DNA of 64,000 bases from an uncultured Massilia sp. (GTDB lineage: Bacteria > Pseudomonadota > Gammaproteobacteria > Burkholderiales > Burkholderiaceae_D): the NCBI GenBank assembly GCA_913778765.1, contig CAJYXO010000032.1, positions 1 through 64,000 on the forward strand, given 5' to 3'. Below are positions 18,958 through 27,475 of this stretch, piece by piece (within the stretch, counting starts at the first letter, position 1; every line of letters begins with the position of its first letter). Below the pieces are notes generated by a model. It was not told where the DNA came from and searched no databases. It saw only the letters and a program-made list of their open reading frames with translations. The position numbers were made by a program, and so were the translations under genes.

Positions 18958-19970
18958 TCTCGTTCTCCCCTGGCGTATTCGGTGCCGCGCACGGCGGTCT
19001 GTAAGGCCTGGACGATGGCGTTCTTCGCCAGCGGCAGCTTGAAGTCGTTCTCGCCCCAGCCGCGCGCGCCTTGCAGGATGCGTTCGGCCGCCTGCGTGAA
19101 CGCGGCTTCGCTGGCCGGCTTGCCTTCGAGTTCGCGCTCGGCTTCCTCGACGCGCCAGGGCTTGTGGGCCACGCCGCCCAGCGCGATGCGGGCCGCGCGG
19201 ATGGTGTCGCCGTCCATGTCCAGCGCGGCCGCCACCGACACCAGCGCGAACGCATACGACAGGCGCTCGCGCACCTTGATGTAGGCCGAGTGATCGACGA
19301 AGCGTTTGGCATCCGGCAGGTCGATGTGGACGATCAGTTCGCCCGGCTGCAGGGTGCTGTCGAGGTCAGGACGGTCGCCGGGCAGGCGGTGGAATTCGGC
19401 GAAAGGGATCGCGCGTTCGCCGCTGCTGGAGCGCACATGGACGACGGCGTCGAGCGCGCGCAGGGCCACGCACATGTCGGACGGGTGGGTCGCGATGCAC
19501 TGCTCGCTGGTGCCGAGGATCGCCAGCTGGCGGTTGATGCCGTGCTTGGCCGGACAGCCGGTGCCTGGATCGCGCTTGTTGCAGGGCACGCCGACGTCGT
19601 AGAAATAGACGCAGCGGGTGCGCTGCAGCAGGTTGCCGCCGTTGGTCGCCATGTTGCGCAGCTGGGGCGAGGCGCCGGCCAGGATCGCGCTGGAGAGCAG
19701 GGGATAACGGTCGCGCACCAGCGGGTGGTAGGCGGTATCGGCGTTGCGGGCCAGCGCGCCCAGGCGCAGGCCGCCATTGCCGGCTTCCTCGATGCGGTCC
19801 AGGCCCGCTTGCGCGATCAGGTTGATGTCGACCACCTGCGGCGGCGACATGACCCCCTCCTTCATGAGGTCAAGTAAATTCGTGCCGCCCGCGATCGGAC
19901 GCGCACCGCCGGCCAGGCCGGCCAGGACGCCGTCGAGGTCCTGTGGTCGGGTCAGGGTAAACGGCTTCAT
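18954..19970 (-). CDS. paoB: Aldehyde/xanthine oxidoreductase FAD-binding subunit (PaoB-like)
   Basis: A 338-residue FAD subunit. The FAD-binding signature is ARPIAGGTNLLDLMKEGV near residues 26-43, with RNMATNGGNLLQRTRC further on. The cysteines in RTRCVYFYDVGVPCNKR and TGCPAKHG match PaoB-type proteins, which carry an extra [4Fe-4S] cluster. It transfers electrons from the FeS subunit to an acceptor. ATG at 19970 was chosen because it overlaps the preceding FeS-subunit stop (ATGA) and starts at MKPFTLTRPQDLD; the open frame extends further upstream but only as a shadow. Confidence 0.9.
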
Positions 19971-20494
19971 ACGAGCACCGATCCGGTCGTGAAGGGCTTG
20001 CCTTCGTCGAGGGCGCCGGCGTCGAGCTCCAGCACGCTCGCCACCGCGCGCACGATCTGCGGGTAGGCGCCGCAGCGGCACAGGTTGCCGCTCATGAGCT
20101 CGCGCACGTCGGCGATGGTCTTCGCCTGGCCTTCCTTGACCAAGCCGGCGGCCGAGCAGATCTGGCCGGGCGTGCAGTAGCCGCACTGGAAGGCGTCGCA
20201 ATCGATGAAGGCCTGCTGCAGCGGGTGCAGCTGTTCGCCTTTGGCGAGGCCTTCGACCGTGGTGATCTCGTGGCCGTCCTGCATGGCGGCGAGGGTCAGG
20301 CAGGCGTTCACGCGGCGGCCGTCGATCAGCACGGTGCAGGCGCCGCACTGGCCGTGGTCGCAGCCTTTCTTGGTGCCGGTCAGGCCGGCGCGTTCGCGCA
20401 GGAGGTCGAGCAGGGTAACCCAGGATTCGACGTCGAATTCCCGCTCTTGCCCGTTGATGCGCAGGTGGATCGGGTGCTGCTGGTGAGGGTCCAT
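19967..20494 (-). CDS. paoA: Aldehyde/xanthine oxidoreductase [2Fe-2S] subunit (PaoA-like)
   Basis: A 175-residue iron-sulfur subunit with all eight cluster cysteines in the usual order: GCDHGQCGACTV with a later NACL for the plant-ferredoxin cluster, then FQCGYCTPGQ and NLCRCGAYP for the second cluster. Unlike E. coli PaoA it has no twin-arginine signal: the N-terminus goes straight to HLRINGQEREFDVE. The complex here is therefore probably cytoplasmic. It is the first gene of the operon, with a promoter expected in the 469-bp upstream gap. Confidence 0.92.
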   Translation of the reverse strand: MDPHQQHPIHLRINGQEREFDVESWVTLLDLLRERAGLTGTKKGCDHGQCGACTVLIDGRRVNACLTLAAMQDGHEITTVEGLAKGEQLHPLQQAFIDCDAFQCGYCTPGQICSAAGLVKEGQAKTIADVRELMSGNLCRCGAYPQIVRAVASVLELDAGALDEGKPFTTGSVLV

Positions 20495-20963
20495 GGCCGT
20501 CCTTTCGTCGGTGAAGCGCTCACCTTACGGGGACCGTCCTTCCGGCTCGGTTAGATGACACACATACTGTTTGATTACTTTGACGATGGACCGGCTTGAC
20601 GTTTCGCTTATTCAGCATAATCGCGCGTGTTGTTATCGAGATAATCTTTGCGCGGCGCCGGCGCCTTCGTCAACTCGGATGTTGTGTGCAGCCAACTCGT
20701 CTGCCCGGCGCAGGGCGTGGATGCGGAACACGCAAATCTGCCGGGTTCGTGGGCGATTTCCCTGCCTGCCGCTCTCACGGCAGCGGGGGGGTTATTGTCT
20801 CATCGATAATAATTGCTCATTGGAAATCATAGTGGGTATACTGCACAGCCCGTTTGAAATCCACTAGAATCATTCTCTTGGTAAGCGTTTATCTAGGACG
20901 CTACCGATCCGCCGGCTGGATCCTGCCGGACCTTTCTTTGGCCGCGACGCGGCATGCTTGCTT
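20495..20963. other. Divergent promoter region between paoABC and a GGDEF gene
   Basis: 469 bp without a convincing gene. It must hold the paoABC promoter (left) and the promoter of the GGDEF protein (right). A small CTGCCG/CGGCAG hairpin lies at 20766-20783. The part from 20790 to 20880 is A+T-rich, with TAGAAT at 20865 as a possible -10 for the rightward gene. No riboswitch-like or RNA-gene pattern was recognised. Confidence 0.4.
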
Positions 20964-22883
20964 ATGCTCAGTCAACAAGAACTCGTAGAACAGGAGCGCG
21001 TCAAGGCATTGCGCGCACTGGGCGTGCTGGACACGCCCCAGGAAGACCGCTTCGACCGCTTCACCCGGATTGCCGCCGCCGCCTTCGGGGCGCCGATCGC
21101 GCTGGTGTCCCTGGTCGATGCCGACCGCCAGTGGTTCAAGTCGCGCACCGGTTTCCAGACCTGCGAGACCCCGCGTTCGATGTCCTTCTGCAGCCATGCC
21201 GTCGCGCTGGACGACCTGCTGGTGGTGCCGGACACCCATCTCGACGAGCGCTTTGCCGACAATCCCCTGGTGGCGGGCGAGCCCTTCATCCGTTTCTACG
21301 CCGGCCAGCCGGTGCACAGCGTCGACGGCCAGCCGCTCGGCACCCTCTGCATCATCGACCGCGCGCCGCGCCAGTTCGGCGACGCCGACAAGCGCATGCT
21401 GCGCGACCTCGCGCAGATGGTGCAGGATGAACTGAACCGCAGCGTGGTCGTGGCCGCGCGCGACGCCGCCCAGCTCGCGCTGCGCGAACTGAACGTGCAG
21501 CTCGAACGCCGTGTCGAAGACCGCACCCGCGAACTGCACGCGAAGAACCGCCAGCTCGAACAGGAAGCGCAGCAGCGCACGGCGGTCCAGCAGGCCCTGG
21601 TGCAGAAGCAGGCGCTGCTCGACGCGGTGCTCGAATCGGTGGACGTCGGCGTGGTCGCCTGCGCCGCCGACGGCGCCCTGACCCTGTTCAACCGCGCGGC
21701 CCGCGACCTGCATGGCCTGGACGTGGCCGGACTTCAGCCCTCGGAATGGGCCGCGCACTACCACCTGTTCGAAGAAGACGGCATCACCCCGCTGACCGAA
21801 GCCAGGATCCCGCTGGCGCGCGCGCTGCGCGGCGAGAGCGTTGAGGATGCGCCGATGGTGATCGCGCGCGAACTCGACGACGACAGCCTGCGCACGTCCC
21901 GGGTGCTGGCCAGCGGCCGCGCGCTGAAAGGCGCGAACGGCGAGCCGCTCGGCGCCGTGGTGGCGATGAAGGACGTCACCGAACTGGCCGAATCGCGCGC
22001 CCGCGTGATCGAAAGCGAGGAGCGCCTGCGCACCATCGCCGACAACGTGCCGGCCCTGATCGCCTACATCGACACCAATATGCGCTATGCCTTCGCCAAC
22101 CAGCGCTACCAGGAATGGTTTGGCGTGAAGAGCGCCGACATGCTGGGCAAGACCGTGCCGGAAGCGATGGGCGAAGCCTTCTACGCGCCACGCCAGGCGG
22201 CCCTGGAGCGCTGCCTGGCCGGCCATGCGGCGGCCCTCGAGATCGAGGAAGAGCGCCGCGGACGGCGCCGCGTGATCAGCACCACCTATCTGCCGCACCT
22301 GCGCGGCGGGATGGTGCAAGGCATCTATGTGCTGTCGACCGACGCCACCTCGGCGCGCGAATACGAGCGCCAGCTGCACGCGCTGGCCCACTCCGACCAC
22401 CTGACCGGCCTGCCGAACCGCCGCAGCTTCGAAGAGCGCCTGGTGCAGGCGATCGCACGTTCGCGCCGCAGCGCGATGGCGATGGCCCTGGTCTACCTCG
22501 ACGTCGACCACTTCAAGCAGATCAACGACAGCCTCGGCCACGCCGCCGGCGACACCGTGCTGCGCGAGTTCGCCAAGCGCCTCTCGAGCACCGTGCGCGC
22601 GACCGACACCGTGGCGCGCCTGGCCGGCGACGAGTTCGTGATCGTGCTCGAGCAGGTCGGCTCGGCCCGCGAGTGCGCGCGCATCGCCGACAAGCTGCTG
22701 GACGCCCTGCGCGCCGATTTCCTGGTCGACGGCCAGCCGCGCCAGGTCACGGCCAGCATCGGCATCGCCTGGTCGGCCTATCCGGAGCAGGCGGCGCTGT
22801 CCCATGCCGCCGACGAAGCCCTGTACGAGGCCAAGCGGGCAGGGCGCAATACGGCGGCGGTGCTGACCGCCGCGGGACACTGA
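20964..22883 (+). CDS. GAF-PAS-PAS-GGDEF diguanylate cyclase
   Basis: 639 residues without obvious membrane segments. An N-terminal GAF domain (about 20-170, with PRSMSFCSHA and GTLCIIDRAPRQF) leads to a coiled coil (about 175-215). Two PAS domains follow (about 220-335 and 350-465), then a GGDEF domain (about 470-635). The active-site motif is AGDEF at 554-558, a permitted variant, and an inhibitory I-site RATD sits five residues before it. The product would be cyclic di-GMP under control of a cytoplasmic signal. The ATG at 20964 was preferred to a TTG two codons upstream. Confidence 0.9.
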   Translation: MLSQQELVEQERVKALRALGVLDTPQEDRFDRFTRIAAAAFGAPIALVSLVDADRQWFKSRTGFQTCETPRSMSFCSHAVALDDLLVVPDTHLDERFADNPLVAGEPFIRFYAGQPVHSVDGQPLGTLCIIDRAPRQFGDADKRMLRDLAQMVQDELNRSVVVAARDAAQLALRELNVQLERRVEDRTRELHAKNRQLEQEAQQRTAVQQALVQKQALLDAVLESVDVGVVACAADGALTLFNRAARDLHGLDVAGLQPSEWAAHYHLFEEDGITPLTEARIPLARALRGESVEDAPMVIARELDDDSLRTSRVLASGRALKGANGEPLGAVVAMKDVTELAESRARVIESEERLRTIADNVPALIAYIDTNMRYAFANQRYQEWFGVKSADMLGKTVPEAMGEAFYAPRQAALERCLAGHAAALEIEEERRGRRRVISTTYLPHLRGGMVQGIYVLSTDATSAREYERQLHALAHSDHLTGLPNRRSFEERLVQAIARSRRSAMAMALVYLDVDHFKQINDSLGHAAGDTVLREFAKRLSSTVRATDTVARLAGDEFVIVLEQVGSARECARIADKLLDALRADFLVDGQPRQVTASIGIAWSAYPEQAALSHAADEALYEAKRAGRNTAAVLTAAGH

Positions 22884-22894
22884 GCCGGCGCCGC

Positions 22895-23874
22895 CTAGAT
22901 CTCGATCTGGGTGCCCAGTTCGATCACCCGGTTGGTCGGAATGCGGTAATAGTCGGCGGCATCGCGCGCATTGCGTTGCATCGCCACGAACAGGTGCTCG
23001 CGCCAGGGCGCCATGCCCTCACCGGGCGTCGAGATCACGGTCTGGCGCGCGATGAAGAACGAGGTCTGCATCATCTCGAACGGCAGTGCCTGGGCGCCGC
23101 ACAGCGCCAGCATCGCCGGAATGTCCGGTTCGTCCTTGAAACCGAACGTGACGTCGAGCTGGTGGCAGCCATGCCCGAGCGGCGTCACCCGCACCCGCGC
23201 ATCGTCCTCGACGAAGGGGGTGTCGCCGATGTGCACTGTCAGGAACACGATCCGCTCGTGCAAGACCTTGTTGTGCGACAGGTTGTGCAGCATCGCATAC
23301 GGCACGCCGTCGGTTTCGCCGCGCCCAGCGCGAGAAAGGCGGCGCCGCGGTTGTCGCTGAAGAAGCGCACCGCGTGCCACGGGTTGATCGCGACCAGGAT
23401 GACGATGGTCAGCGGCGCCACGTAGGGCTGCAGCGCCGGCGTCGCGACTTCCAGGCCTTCCACCGCCGACAGCACCGAGATGGCCGGCGTGATCACGCTG
23501 TCGCCGTAGAACAAGGCCGCACCGAAGACGCCGATCAGGAGCAGGGCGCGGTGCAGCTTCTGGCGCCCGCCGACGGCGCCCAGCGCCAGCGCCAGCAGCG
23601 CCATGATCCCGCCTTCGCCGCGATTGTCGGCCCGCAGCACCAGCGTCACGTACTTGAACGAGACGATGACGCTCAAACCCCAAAAAATCAGCGACACGAC
23701 GCCCACCAGGTTGGCGGGCGTGAGCGCCAGGCCGTGCGCCGGGTCGAACACGGTCTTGAGCGAATACAGCGGACTGGTGCCGATGTCGCCGTAAACGACG
23801 CCGATGGCCGCCAGGGCCAGGCCGGCCGTCTTCCTGCTGTTGCGATGTGGTGAAGCCAATACGGAACTCCGCAT
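22895..23874 (-). pseudogene. kup: Kup-type potassium transporter, internally deleted
   Basis: The N-terminal 180 or so codons from ATG 23874 are a good Kup start: [20 protein letters not shown], then [19 protein letters not shown]. After TIVILVA the sequence jumps to [12 protein letters not shown], skipping roughly 45 residues usually found there. Near 23,310 it jumps again, now out of frame, to [20 protein letters not shown], and the C-terminal cytoplasmic part then continues in the other frame to the stop at 22895. More than 200 central residues, including most transmembrane helices, are absent from a protein that is normally about 620 residues. A functional transporter is very unlikely. 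Confidence 0.88.
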
Positions 23875-24018
23875 GATACCGAGGCGCCCATCCTAGCGGC
23901 CGCCGCATAAAAATTTTGTAAATAAATCGTTTATCCGGCCCTGGCATCTTTTTAGAAAATCTTGATGCCCCGCCGCCTACACTGCCCTGCATCGCAACAT
24001 GCAAGGAGTGCAGCGGCC

Positions 24019-24672
24019 ATGATCGTCACCATCGCCACCCATGCGCCCACCGACGCCGCCGGACTGGTGGCGGAAAACCTGGCGCTGCTGCGCGCCCGCA
24101 GCGGCCGCAAGGTGCTGCTGCTGGACGCCACCTCGCGCCAGTCCTGCCGCCAATGGGCCACGGAGCGCGAACGCCTGCGCCTCGGTCCAAGGCTGACGGC
24201 GCGGACCGTGCGCGGTTTCGGCCTGTCCGACGAACTGGAGCAGCTGTACCCGCATTTCGGCGACGTCGTCATCGACACCGATGGCGGCAGCGGCCACGAG
24301 TGCCGCGCCGCCCTGATCATGGCGCAGATCGCGGTGGTGCCGCTGGCGCCGGACCAGGCCGACGTCGGCAACCGCTACGACCTGATCGCCCGGCTCAACA
24401 GCGCCCGCATGTTCAATCCGCGCCTGCGGGTGCTGTTCGTCACCGCTGGAAGCGAGTGCGATCCGGCGCCGCGCGAGCTGCGCGCCATGCGCGCTTACGC
24501 GGCGCAGGTCATGGCGGGCGGCGTGGCCGGCACCATCCTGCATTTGCCTGCGCTGCTGTGGGGAGCCAGCCGGCCCGGCCGCTGCGCCAGCGACATCGAA
24601 AGCAGTACCGGCGCCGCCGAGATGGCGGCGCTGTATGAGGAGGTCTTCCAGGCCGCCTGTTTACAACAATAA
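24019..24672 (+). CDS. ParA/MinD-like protein with degenerate P-loop
   Basis: A 217-residue protein with the outline of a ParA-type NTPase: MIVTIATHAPTDAAGLVAENLALLRARSGRKVLLLDA at the N-terminus, DVVIDTDGG as the Walker-B-like strand and IAVVPLAPDQADV later. The Walker A position, normally KGGVGKTT, reads THAPTDAAG and lacks both signature lysines, so ATP-driven partitioning is doubtful. The ATG at 24019 follows AAGGAG by ten bases; an upstream in-frame ATG was rejected. It is divergent from the kup pseudogene and 16 bp upstream of the TorF porin, so it may be co-transcribed with it. Confidence 0.65.
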   Translation: MIVTIATHAPTDAAGLVAENLALLRARSGRKVLLLDATSRQSCRQWATERERLRLGPRLTARTVRGFGLSDELEQLYPHFGDVVIDTDGGSGHECRAALIMAQIAVVPLAPDQADVGNRYDLIARLNSARMFNPRLRVLFVTAGSECDPAPRELRAMRAYAAQVMAGGVAGTILHLPALLWGASRPGRCASDIESSTGAAEMAALYEEVFQAACLQQ

Positions 24673-24688
24673 GGAAGCAGAGTTCAAC

Positions 24689-25453
24689 ATGAGCAAAACC
24701 GTTCTCACCCTGGCCACCTTCGCCTTCCTGGCGACGCCGCTGTACGCGCAGGAAGCCCAGGAAACCCAGGAAGCCCAGCCGGAGCACAGCGTCAGCTTCA
24801 ACGCCGCCGTGACCTCGGACTACCGCTACCGCGGCATCTCGCAGACCCGCCTGCAGCCGGCCCTGCAGGGCGGCGCCGACTACACCCACAATCCCAGTGG
24901 CCTGTATGCCGGCACCTGGCTGTCCACCATCAAGTGGACCAAGGATGCGGGCGGCGGCGGCGACATCGAATGGGACCTGTATGCGGGCAAGCGCGGCAAG
25001 CTGGGCGCCGATGCCAGCTACGACGTGGGCGTGCTGGGCTATGTGTACCCGTCGAACGGCCTGAAGCACGTGGCGGGCTTCGCCGACGCCGATACGGCGG
25101 AACTCTACGGCCAGCTGGGCTTCGGCCCCGCCTACGCCAAGTATTCGCTGGCGCTGACCAACCTGTTCGGCTTCGTCGACAGCCGCCGCAGCGGCTACCT
25201 GGACCTCGGCGCCAACATCGACCTGGGCCAGGGATTGACCCTGAACCTGCATGCCGGCCGCCAGGACGTGCGCCACCACGATGCCGCCAGCTATACCGAC
25301 TACAAGCTCGGCCTGGCCAAGGACTTCGGCGTCGCCACCCTGGCGGTCGCCTTCGTCGGCACCAACGCCGGCGAAGCCGCCTACGCCTCGCCGGCCAACG
25401 GCAAGTTCCTCGGCAAGAAGGCGCTGGTCGTCAGCGCCGCCAAGACGTTCTGA
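24689..25453 (+). CDS. TorF-family putative porin
   Basis: A 254-residue outer-membrane beta-barrel protein with a signal peptide ending LYAQE. The diagnostic N-terminal strand FNAAVTSDYRYRGISQTR and the repeated alternating strands identify the TorF/gcw_chp family (TIGR02001). It ends in an aromatic residue, AKTF, typical of BAM substrates. The substrate is unknown. It sits 23 bp before the kdp small-peptide gene and could be expressed with it, linking an outer-membrane channel to the potassium operon; that link is inference. The ATG at 24689 gives the intact signal peptide. Confidence 0.82.
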   Translation: MSKTVLTLATFAFLATPLYAQEAQETQEAQPEHSVSFNAAVTSDYRYRGISQTRLQPALQGGADYTHNPSGLYAGTWLSTIKWTKDAGGGGDIEWDLYAGKRGKLGADASYDVGVLGYVYPSNGLKHVAGFADADTAELYGQLGFGPAYAKYSLALTNLFGFVDSRRSGYLDLGANIDLGQGLTLNLHAGRQDVRHHDAASYTDYKLGLAKDFGVATLAVAFVGTNAGEAAYASPANGKFLGKKALVVSAAKTF

Positions 25454-25476
25454 CCAACCGGCGCAAGGAGGAAACC

Positions 25477-25569
25477 ATGGATTTCGTCTTCATCGGTGCG
25501 ATCGTGCTGTTCGCCGCCCTGATCCTGGGCATGGCAAGCGGCTGCGCACGACTGGGAGCGCGCAAATGA
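25477..25569 (+). CDS. 30-residue membrane peptide heading the kdp operon
   Basis: A short gene with a strong AAGGAGG site before ATG 25477. It encodes a hydrophobic helix (residues 3-21, [19 protein letters not shown]) and a basic tail (CARLGARK). Its TGA overlaps the ATG of kdpF (ATGA), so the two are translationally coupled. It is not KdpF itself, which follows. Position and overlap suggest an accessory to the KdpFABC complex or an operon-leader peptide. I do not recognise it as a named family. Confidence 0.6.
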   Translation: MDFVFIGAIVLFAALILGMASGCARLGARK

Positions 25570-25655
25570 CGCTCTTCTACCTGATCGGCACGCTCGCTGC
25601 GGGCGGCCTGCTGGTGTACCTGCTGTACGCCATGTTCAATGCGGAGGAACTGTGA
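25566..25655 (+). CDS. kdpF: K+-transporting ATPase subunit F
   Basis: A 29-residue single-helix peptide, [20 protein letters not shown] followed by YAMFNAEEL. This is the standard KdpF sequence pattern and length. KdpF stabilises the KdpABC complex in the inner membrane. It overlaps the upstream peptide by four bases and touches the kdpA start (TGATG), so translation is coupled. Confidence 0.9.
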   Translation: MTLFYLIGTLAAGGLLVYLLYAMFNAEEL

Positions 25656-27460
25656 TGGACATTCGTTCGCTGGCGCTGCCGGCCGTGTTTTTCGTGATCC
25701 TGCTGGCCTTGTCCTGGCCGCTGGGCATCCTGCTGGCCCGCGTGGCCGGGAGCGGCCGCGTGCGCGGCCTCGGCTGGCTGCGAGGCGTCGAGTCGGCACT
25801 GTACCGCGCCGCCGGCGTCGACCCGGAGCAGGGCATGGGCTGGAAGGCCTACGCCGCCGCGCTGCTGGTCTTCAATGCGGCCGGCACCCTGGTGGTCTAC
25901 CTGTTGCAGCGGGTCCAGGCCTGGCTGCCCCTGAATCCCCAGGGGCTCGGCAACGTCAGCCCCGACTCCGCCTTCAACACCGCGGTCAGCTTCGTCAGCA
26001 ATACCAACTGGCAGGGCTACGGCGGCGAGCAGACCATGAGCTACCTGACCCAGATGCTGGCGCTGACCTGCCAGAACTTCTTCTCGGCCGCCACCGGCAT
26101 CGCCGTGGTGTTCGCGCTGATCCGGGGCTTCAGCGCCAGGTCCGCCAAATCGATCGGCAACTTCTGGACCGACCTGACGCGCAGCACCCTGTACGTGCTG
26201 CTGCCGTTGTCGCTGGTATTCGCGGTGTTTCTGATGGGGCAGGGCGTGATCCAGAACTTCGCCGGCTACCAGCAGGTCGCGCTGCTCGAGCCGCTGACCT
26301 ATACCCAGCCGAAGTCCGGCGCCGACGGCCAGCCCGTGCTCGACGCGCAAGGCCAGCCGCTTACCGAGAGCGTCACGACCGCAACCCAGACCCTCGCGAT
26401 GGGCCCGGTGGCGTCCCAGGAAGCGATCAAGATGCTGGGCACGAACGGCGGCGGCTTCTTCAACGCCAACTCGGCCCATCCCTACGAGAACCCGACCGCG
26501 CTGTCGAACCTGTTCCAGATGGTGTCGATCTTCCTGATCCCGGCCGGCCTGTGCTTCGCCTTCGGACGGATGGTGGGCGATGCCCGCCAGGGCTGGACCA
26601 TCCTGGCCGCGATGACGCTGCTGTTCGTGGTCATGGCGGGCGGCGTCATGCTCGCCGAACACCAGGCGCATCCGGCCTTGCAGGCCATGGGCGTCGACCA
26701 GGCGGCCAGCAGCCTGCAGTCGGGCGGCAACATGGAAGGCAAGGAAACCCGCTTCGGCATCGACGCTTCCGCGCTGTTTGCCGCCGTCACCACCGCCGCC
26801 TCCTGCGGCGCGGTGAACGCGATGCATGATTCCTTCACCCCGCTCGGCGGCGCGGTGCCGCTGGTGCTGATGCAGTTCGGCGAGGTGGTGTTCGGCGGCG
26901 TCGGCTCCGGCCTGTACGGCATGCTGGTGTTCGCGATCATGGCGGTGTTCATCGCCGGCCTGATGATCGGCCGCACCCCGGAATACCTGGGCAAGAAGAT
27001 CCAGGCCTACGAGATGAAAATGACCTCGATCGCGATCCTGGTGACGCCGGTGCTGGTACTGGCCGGCACCGCGATCGCCGTGATGCTCGACGCCGGCAAG
27101 GTCGGCGTCGCCAACCCGGGCGCCCACGGCTTCGCGGAGATCCTGTACGCGTTCAGCTCGGCCGCCAACAACAACGGCAGCGCCTTCGCCGGCCTGTCCG
27201 CCAACACGCCGTTCTACAACTGGATGCTGGCGATCGCCATGTGGTTCGGCCGCTTTGGCGTGATCGTGCCCGTGCTGGCGATCGCGGGCTCGCTGGCGGC
27301 CAAGCAGCGCCTGCAGACCACGGCGGGCACCATGCCCACCCATGGACCGATGTTCGTGGGCCTGCTGGCCGGCGTGGTCGTGCTGGTCGGCGTGCTGAAC
27401 TACGTGCCGGCGCTTGCCCTCGGCCCGGTCGCCGAACACCTGCAGCTCTTCGCAAAATAA
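25655..27460 (+). CDS. kdpA: K+-transporting ATPase subunit A
   Basis: A 601-residue channel-like subunit of the high-affinity KdpFABC potassium pump, with about ten transmembrane helices. Selectivity-filter type repeats are visible: [44 protein letters not shown] and [15 protein letters not shown]+ enters through this subunit and is passed to KdpB. The ATG at 25655 overlaps the kdpF stop; a GTG one codon earlier is the alternative. Length is slightly above the E. coli protein (557). Confidence 0.97.
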   Translation: MDIRSLALPAVFFVILLALSWPLGILLARVAGSGRVRGLGWLRGVESALYRAAGVDPEQGMGWKAYAAALLVFNAAGTLVVYLLQRVQAWLPLNPQGLGNVSPDSAFNTAVSFVSNTNWQGYGGEQTMSYLTQMLALTCQNFFSAATGIAVVFALIRGFSARSAKSIGNFWTDLTRSTLYVLLPLSLVFAVFLMGQGVIQNFAGYQQVALLEPLTYTQPKSGADGQPVLDAQGQPLTESVTTATQTLAMGPVASQEAIKMLGTNGGGFFNANSAHPYENPTALSNLFQMVSIFLIPAGLCFAFGRMVGDARQGWTILAAMTLLFVVMAGGVMLAEHQAHPALQAMGVDQAASSLQSGGNMEGKETRFGIDASALFAAVTTAASCGAVNAMHDSFTPLGGAVPLVLMQFGEVVFGGVGSGLYGMLVFAIMAVFIAGLMIGRTPEYLGKKIQAYEMKMTSIAILVTPVLVLAGTAIAVMLDAGKVGVANPGAHGFAEILYAFSSAANNNGSAFAGLSANTPFYNWMLAIAMWFGRFGVIVPVLAIAGSLAAKQRLQTTAGTMPTHGPMFVGLLAGVVVLVGVLNYVPALALGPVAEHLQLFAK

Positions 27461-27475
27461 GAATTGGAGTACCCC

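Noticed and set aside
20571-20867. A 98-codon frame in the paoA/GGDEF gap
   Set aside because: No ribosome-binding site, cysteine- and arginine-scattered composition and no family pattern; probably non-coding promoter DNA.
20495-20963. Possible riboswitch or molybdenum-cofactor element before paoA
   Set aside because: No recognisable consensus or extended pairing; only a 6-bp hairpin was found.
25454-25476. Search for a KdpE-binding site directly upstream of the kdp small peptide
   Set aside because: Only 23 bp separate it from the porin gene and no T-rich KdpE-box-like sequence is visible there; the operator may lie further upstream.
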